NCBI GenBank assembly: GCA_901472405.1
Contig: LR590463.1
Location: 124,001-188,000, forward strand
Reading direction: 5' to 3'
Length of the DNA: 64,000 nt
Source: Serratia rubidaea
GTDB taxonomy: Bacteria; Pseudomonadota; Gammaproteobacteria; Enterobacterales; Enterobacteriaceae
In this document: positions 58,771 to 64,000 of the stretch, one piece after another
Layout of the letters: the number at the start of each line of letters is the position of its first letter
Numbering within the stretch: position 1 is the first letter of the stretch
Position numbers and translations under genes: made by a program
Notes under the pieces: model-generated
Database searches by the model: none
What the model saw: only the letters and a program-made list of their open reading frames with translations
What the model was told of the DNA's origin: nothing

Positions 58771-58876
58771 CCCCCTGCTGTCGGCGGCGTTATTGCCGCC
58801 GGCAGGCTGCCTAGCTCTGCGTGCCGGCCCGCGTGGCCGGACGCCCATCCCCAATATAATCTTCTGTAAAAAGCGC

Positions 58877-58904
58877 GCGTAAAGCAGGTTTTACGCTGTT
58901 TTTT
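58877..58904 (+). terminator. Terminator of the SLC13 transporter gene
   Basis: GCGTAAA pairs with TTTACGC over a six-base loop, followed by TGTTTTTT. Confidence 0.8.
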
Positions 58905-59074
58905 CGTTGCATTTTTGCTGTACCGTTTCAGCTCTTAAATTCATATCAACAATAGGCGAGATCTGAGCAAATTGTTTCCATCCTGTTAGTCGGGTGTTAT
59001 TTTCGCGCAGGCGTTGAGCAGGCATGAAAAGTACCGATAACCGCCTGTCCGCGTCCCCTTCAAAGGATGTTCAT

Positions 59075-60367
59075 ATGAAAAAAAATATCTTTAAGAGCCT
59101 TTATTTCCAGGTGCTTATGGCAATTACGCTGGGCGTGCTGCTCGGCCATTTCTACCCTGACCTCGGCGCCCAGATGAAACCTCTGGGCGATGGATTTGTT
59201 AAGTTAATCAAAATGATTATCGCGCCGGTGATCTTCTGTACCGTGGTGACCGGCATCGCGGGCATGGAAAGCATGAAGGCCGTCGGCCGTACCGGCGCCA
59301 TTGCGCTGCTGTACTTTGAGATCGTCAGCACCATCGCGCTGATTATCGGCCTGGTGGTGGTGAACGTGGTGCAGCCGGGGGCGGGCATGAACGTCGACCC
59401 GGCCTCGCTGGATGCCAAAGCCGTGGCGGTCTATGCCGAACAGGCTTCGCAGCAGGGGATTATTCCGTTCCTGCTGGATATTATTCCCGGCAGCGTGATC
59501 GGCGCCTTCGCCAGCGGCAATATCCTGCAGGTGCTGCTGTTTGCGGTGCTGTTCGGCTTTGCGCTGCACCGCCTGGGCGAAAAGGGGCAGCTGATCTTTA
59601 ATGTGATCGAAAGCTTCTCCAACGTGATTTTCGGCATCATCAATATGATTATGCGTCTGGCGCCGCTGGGCGCGTTCGGCGCGATGGCCTTCACCATCGG
59701 CAAATACGGCGTGGGCACGCTGGTGCAGCTGGGGCAGCTGATTCTGTGCTTCTACCTCACCTGTATTCTGTTCGTGGTGGTGGTGCTGGGGACGATTGCC
59801 CGCGCCAACGGCTTCAGCATCTTTAAGTTTGTTAACTACATCAAAGAGGAACTGCTGATTGTGCTGGGCACCTCGTCGTCCGAATCTGCGCTGCCGCGCA
59901 TGCTGGACAAGATGGAGCGTCTGGGCTGCAAAAAATCGGTGGTGGGGCTGGTGATCCCGACCGGCTACTCCTTCAACCTGGACGGCACCTCGATTTATCT
60001 GACCATGGCGGCGGTGTTTATCGCCCAGGCCACCAACGCCCATATGGATATCATGCACCAGATTACGCTGCTGGTGGTGCTGCTGCTCTCCTCGAAAGGG
60101 GCGGCCGGGGTGACCGGCAGCGGCTTTATCGTACTGGCGGCCACCCTGTCCGCCGTGGGGCACCTGCCGGTGGCCGGACTGGCGCTGATTCTGGGCATCG
60201 ACCGCTTTATGTCGGAAGCGCGCGCGCTGACCAATCTGGTGGGCAACGGCGTGGCGACGGTGGTGGTGGCCAAATGGTGCAACCAACTGGACAGACAGCA
60301 GCTGAGAGATACGCTGAATAACAGACGTCCCGCCGGCGCGGCGGACGAGAGCCAGCGCTCGGCGTAA
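59075..60367 (+). CDS. dctA: C4-dicarboxylate:proton symporter DctA
   Basis: The 430-residue transporter imports succinate, fumarate, malate and aspartate during aerobic growth. The family motifs [35 protein letters not shown] and [18 protein letters not shown] are all present. The start is the ATG at 59075 ([14 protein letters not shown]), which aligns with E. coli [14 protein letters not shown] and has AAAGGA upstream; an in-frame ATG 51 bases earlier is less likely. DctA is known to be regulated by DcuSR and CRP in E. coli; I see no clear site here. Confidence 0.96.
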   Translation: MKKNIFKSLYFQVLMAITLGVLLGHFYPDLGAQMKPLGDGFVKLIKMIIAPVIFCTVVTGIAGMESMKAVGRTGAIALLYFEIVSTIALIIGLVVVNVVQPGAGMNVDPASLDAKAVAVYAEQASQQGIIPFLLDIIPGSVIGAFASGNILQVLLFAVLFGFALHRLGEKGQLIFNVIESFSNVIFGIINMIMRLAPLGAFGAMAFTIGKYGVGTLVQLGQLILCFYLTCILFVVVVLGTIARANGFSIFKFVNYIKEELLIVLGTSSSESALPRMLDKMERLGCKKSVVGLVIPTGYSFNLDGTSIYLTMAAVFIAQATNAHMDIMHQITLLVVLLLSSKGAAGVTGSGFIVLAATLSAVGHLPVAGLALILGIDRFMSEARALTNLVGNGVATVVVAKWCNQLDRQQLRDTLNNRRPAGAADESQRSA

Positions 60368-60386
60368 CGGGCGCTTTGCAGTAAAA

Positions 60387-60420
60387 CCATCGGCTGCCGC
60401 GGCAGCCGATGGCGTTTTTC
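60387..60420 (+). terminator. Rho-independent terminator of dctA
   Basis: CCATCGGCTGC pairs with GCAGCCGATGG over a CGCG loop, followed by CGTTTTTC. Confidence 0.9.
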
Positions 60421-60623
60421 CACCTTTCCCCGCCGGTAACACCTCGCCAACGACTATTTTTCGCCGCATTGGGTAACATCGAGCAAGGCGCGCGGTCGAA
60501 CACAATGGTACACTTTCTTCTACTTTCCGCCCCACTGTGAAACTCAGGGCGTGCTTTTATGATTCCAGTGAATGGAATACGTGTATCAAATATAAATTGG
60601 ATAGCCATTAAGTAGGGGTTCAC

Positions 60624-62108
60624 ATGCAGGGCACCAGAATTCATCTTCTTGTGGGGGGGTTGTTGTTGGCGGCCGCCGGCGGCGTGCAGGCTGAGGCGCT
60701 GCAACCCGATCCCGCCTGGCAGCAGGGAAAACTGGATAACGGGTTTTCCTGGCAGGTGCTGGATACGCCGCAGCGGCCGAGCGACCGCATCGAACTGCGG
60801 CTGCTGGTGAATACCGGCTCGTTGGTCGAATCTGCCCAGCAGATCGGCTTTGCCCACCTGCTGCCGCGCCTGGCGATGGCGAGGACCGAAAGCTCGCCGC
60901 AACTGCGTTCGCTGTGGCAGCAGAGCGTGGATGACGAGCGGCCGTTGCCGCCGGCGATCAGTTCGTATGATTTCACCCTCTATAACCTGAGCTTACCGAA
61001 TAACCGTCCGGATCTGCTGAAAGAGGCGCTGAGCTGGCTGGCGGAAACCGGCGGCAAGCTGCCGATCGACGAGCAGACGGTGCATCAGGTGGTCAATGCC
61101 GGCACCGATCCGATCGGCCTGTTCCCGGCCAATACGCAGGACGCCTGGTGGCGTTACCGGCTGAAAGGCTCCACCCTGCTGGCGCACGACCCGGCCAGGC
61201 GGTGAAGCGGCCGGTCAACCTGGAACAGCTGAAGGATTTCTACCGGCAGTGGTACACCCCGGACATGATGACCCTGTACGTGGTCGGCCGGGTAGACAGC
61301 CGCAGCCTGAGCGAGCAAATTAACAAAACCTTCTCGCCGCTGAGCGGCAAGCGGGAAACGCCGGCCACCATGCCGACCCTGGCGCCGCTGGCGCCGCAGC
61401 CGGTCAGCCTGATGAATGAGGCGATTCAGCAGGATATGCTGTCCATTATGTGGGACACGCCGTGGCAGCCGATTCGCGACTCGCAGCAGCTGAGCCGCTA
61501 CTGGCGCAGCGATCTGGCGCGTGAAGCGCTGTTCTGGCATCTGCAGCGCGCGCTGGAAAAGAGCCCGCAGAAGGATGCGCAACTGGGCTTTGACTGCCGG
61601 GTGCAGTATCAGCGTTCGCAGTGCGCCATTCATCTCAACACCGGCAACGCCAACCTGAAGTCCGCGCTGGAGTTTGTGGCGACGGAGATGGCCGCGGTGC
61701 GCGATAACGGGCTGAGCCAGCAGGAGTTTGATGATTTACTGGCGCAGAAGCACGATCAGCTGAGCAAGCTGTTCGCCACCTACGCCCGTACCGACACCGA
61801 CGTGCTGATGAGCCAGCGTCTGCGTTCGCAGCAGAGCGGCGTGGTGGATATCTCGCCGGAGATGTACCAGAAGCTGCGTCAGGCGTTTCCTGGCGTCGCT
61901 GACGCCGGAGTCGTTGCATCAGGCGCTGAAACTGCAGCTGTCGCAGGACGCCACGCTGGTGCTGCAGCAGCCGAAAGGCGAAGCGGAAACCAACATGAAG
62001 CAGCTGCAGGACGTCTATGACGGCATTATGAGTCCGGCGCCGGCGGTGGTGAGCGACGCGCCGAAGCCGGAAGGCGATGCGGCGACGCCGGACGGCAGCG
62101 CGCAGTAA
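60624..62108 (+). CDS. yhjJ: M16 peptidase homologue, YhjJ-like, non-catalytic (two frameshifts)
   Basis: The repaired protein has about 494 residues with a signal peptide ending at GVQA. Both M16-like halves are present (LDNGFSWQVLDTPQRPSDRI and YTPDMMTLYVVGRVDSRSL). The zinc motif HxxEH is replaced by GFAHLLPRLA, so it should not be a metalloprotease, as with E. coli YhjJ. It lies beside dctA as in E. coli. A missing C near 61196 (reads DPAQAVKRPVNL) and an extra T at 61886-61888 (reads AFLASLTPESLHQALKL) break the frame. The function is unknown. Confidence 0.88.
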
Positions 62109-62143
62109 CGCACGGGCGGCGCCCTCGCTGCGGGCGCCGCCGG

Positions 62144-62425
62144 TCAGTTGCGGTACAGCACCTTGATAATGTGGTAGCCGAATTGGGTCTTCACCGGCCC
62201 GTACGGCTTGAGCAGCGGAATGCTGAACACCGCTTTATCAAACGCCGGCACCATCGTGCCCTTGTTGAATTCGCCCAGTGAGCCGCCGTTGCGTTTCGAC
62301 GGGCAGGTCGAATATTTGCGCGCCAGCGTGTCGAAGCTGACGCCGCGCTTGAGTTTGGCCAGCAGCTCATTGGCCAGCTTCTCGTTATCAACCAAAATAT
62401 GCAGTGCGCATGCGCTCTTCGCCAT
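62144..62425 (-). CDS. ppiC: Peptidyl-prolyl isomerase C (parvulin)
   Basis: This 93-residue single-domain parvulin is cytoplasmic. Family segments are [39 protein letters not shown] and [17 protein letters not shown]. It turns over peptidyl-proline bonds. It diverges from rep, with the common promoter space at 62426-62572, as in E. coli. Confidence 0.96.
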   Translation of the reverse strand: MAKSACALHILVDNEKLANELLAKLKRGVSFDTLARKYSTCPSKRNGGSLGEFNKGTMVPAFDKAVFSIPLLKPYGPVKTQFGYHIIKVLYRN

Positions 62426-62572
62426 GGTATTACCCTGTGTGCTTACTGTGGAGGGCGCATTATACCCGTTTTGTCCGGACAGGGCGGCATTGACGCGACG
62501 GCTATCAATCTTGCCGGCGCTTTCTGCTACACTGCCTGTCCCACGTTAAGATTGTCGAGCCAGAAAGCCCCC

Positions 62573-64000
62573 ATGCGATTAAACCCCAGCCAACAACAAG
62601 CCGTTGAATTCGTTACCGGTCCCTGCCTGGTTCTGGCCGGCGCCGGCTCGGGCAAGACGCGCGTCATCACCAATAAAATCGCCCACCTGATCCACCATTG
62701 CGGCTATCAGGCGCGGCATATCGCCGCGGTGACCTTTACCAACAAGGCGGCGCGCGAGATGAAAGAGCGCGTCTCGCAGACGCTGGGGCGGAAAGAGGCG
62801 CGCGGCCTGATGATTTCGACCTTCCACACGCTGGGGCTGGAGATCATCAAGCGTGAATATAAAGCGCTGGAGATGAAGTCCAACTTCTCGCTGTTTGACG
62901 ACCAGGACCAGCTGGCGCTGCTGAAAGAGCTGACGGAAAAATGGCTGGAAAATGACAAGACGCTGGTGGCGCAGCTGATCTCCACCATTTCCAACTGGAA
63001 GAACGATCTGGTCGACCCGCAGCGTGCGGCCGAGCTGGCGCGCTCCGAGCGCGACAAGCTGTTTGCTCACTGTTACGGCCTGTACCATGCGCATATGCGC
63101 GCCTGCAACGTGCTGGATTTCGACGATTTGATCCTGCTGCCGACGCTGCTGCTGCAGCGTAACGAAGAGGTGCGCGAGCGCTGGCAAAACCGCCTGCGCT
63201 ATCTGCTGGTGGATGAGTATCAGGACACCAACACCAGCCAGTATGAGCTGGTGAAGCTGCTGGTGGCAACCGCGCCCGCTTTACCGTGGTGGGCGACGAT
63301 GACCAGTCGATCTACTCCTGGCGCGGCGCGCGGCCGCAGAACCTGGTGCTGCTGAAAGAGGACTTCCCGGCGCTGCAGGTGATCAAGCTGGAGCAGAACT
63401 ACCGCTCCAGCGAGCGCATTCTGAAGGCAGCCAATATCTTGATCGCCAATAACCCGCACGTGTTTGAAAAACGGCTGTTTTCCGAGCTGGGTTACGGTGA
63501 AGAGCTGAAAGTGGTGACCGCCAATAATGAAGACCACGAGGCTGAACGGGTGGTCGGCGAACTGATCGCCCACCACTTTGTGAAAAAGACCAACTACGGC
63601 GATTACGCCATTTTATACCGCGGCAACCACCAGTCGCGGGTGTTTGAAAAAATGCTGATGCAGAACCGCATCCCGTACAAGATTTCCGGCGGTACGTCGT
63701 TCTTCTCCCGGCCGGAAATCAAGGATCTGCTGGCCTACCTGCGGGTGCTGACCAATCAGGACGACGACAGCGCGTTTCTGCGCATCGTCAATACGCCGAA
63801 GCGGGAAATCGGCCCGGCGACGCTGCAGAAGCTGGGCGAGTGGGCCAACCTGCGCAATAAGAGCCTGTTTGCCGCCAGCTTCGACGTGGGGTTGAGCCAG
63901 CACCTGACAGGCCGCGGCCTGGAGTCGCTGCAGCGCTTTACCCACTGGATGGACGGCATCGCCCAGCAGGCCGAGCGCGAGCCGGTGGCGGCGGTGCGCG
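62573..64000 (+). CDS. rep: ATP-dependent DNA helicase Rep (3' end outside the window, one frameshift)
   Basis: About 476 codons of this SF1 3'-5' helicase are present. Motif I is [12 protein letters not shown], motif Ia [13 protein letters not shown], motif [12 protein letters not shown], motif [18 protein letters not shown] and motif [14 protein letters not shown] missing G at 63264-63266 shifts the frame (the repair reads [18 protein letters not shown]). Rep moves replication forks past bound proteins and is highly conserved, so a true frameshift is unlikely. The start is [17 protein letters not shown] at 62573. Confidence 0.95.

Noticed and set aside
60624..62108. Active zinc protease
   Set aside because: The HxxEH motif is absent (HLLPR in its place), so only the fold is shared.
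1..64000. CRISPR array, rRNA genes or insertion sequences
   Set aside because: I found no regularly spaced repeats, no rRNA signature and no transposase; the only recombination enzyme is the tyrosine recombinase at 16267.

Overview
This window is chromosomal DNA from a GC-rich member of the Enterobacterales, most like Serratia or a close relative. The evidence is the enterobacterial order eptB, tRNA-Pro, dppABCDF, the bcs cellulose genes, a pdeK/hmsP-like gene, dctA, a yhjJ-like gene, and then ppiC and rep, together with close protein similarity to E. coli throughout. The species is an inference. About thirty coding frames are broken by single-base insertions or deletions, mostly in runs of one base. 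They fall even in conserved genes such as rep and the dpp genes, so I read most of them as consensus errors. I give the reconstructed gene spans and name each break.

Positions 1-2200 hold the end of a lipopolysaccharide core cluster (waaQ-like heptosyltransferase, waaL-like O-antigen ligase). Positions 2575-14504 hold a complete contact-dependent inhibition (CDI) locus: cdiB exporter, cdiA effector of about 3,250 residues, and cdiI immunity. Positions 14.6-23.1 kb form an AT-richer accessory island. It contains two genes of unknown function, a 5'-truncated tyrosine recombinase fused onto a symE remnant, and a series of orphan CdiA C-terminal toxin and immunity modules. Two modules start from nearly identical 310-bp repeats that end just past the VENN codons, as expected for cassettes that recombine into cdiA. 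The orphan toxins differ: one unclassified, one with a ParB-like motif, and one DNA/RNA non-specific endonuclease paired with a YezG/DUF600-type immunity protein. Further remnants include a second symE tail, a small membrane protein, and a lipoprotein behind a degenerate VDNN start.

Positions 23.2-28.2 kb carry stress and regulatory genes: a B3/4-domain protein divergent from an XRE-cupin regulator, a histidine phosphatase, a sugar epimerase-like protein, an HD hydrolase, and the ohrR-ohr peroxide pair. Positions 28.4-40.6 kb carry eptB, the sugar-phosphate sensing genes uhpABC (without uhpT nearby), tRNA-Pro(TGG) with a duplicated 3' end, and the dipeptide transporter dppABCDF.

Positions 40.9-54.9 kb carry a complete type II cellulose system: bcsGFE on the minus strand, diverging from bcsRQABZC on the plus strand. 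These make, export and phosphoethanolamine-modify cellulose under c-di-GMP control. An EAL-domain protein next door probably degrades c-di-GMP. The window closes with an SLC13 family transporter, dctA, a non-catalytic M16 peptidase homologue, ppiC and the first two thirds of rep.
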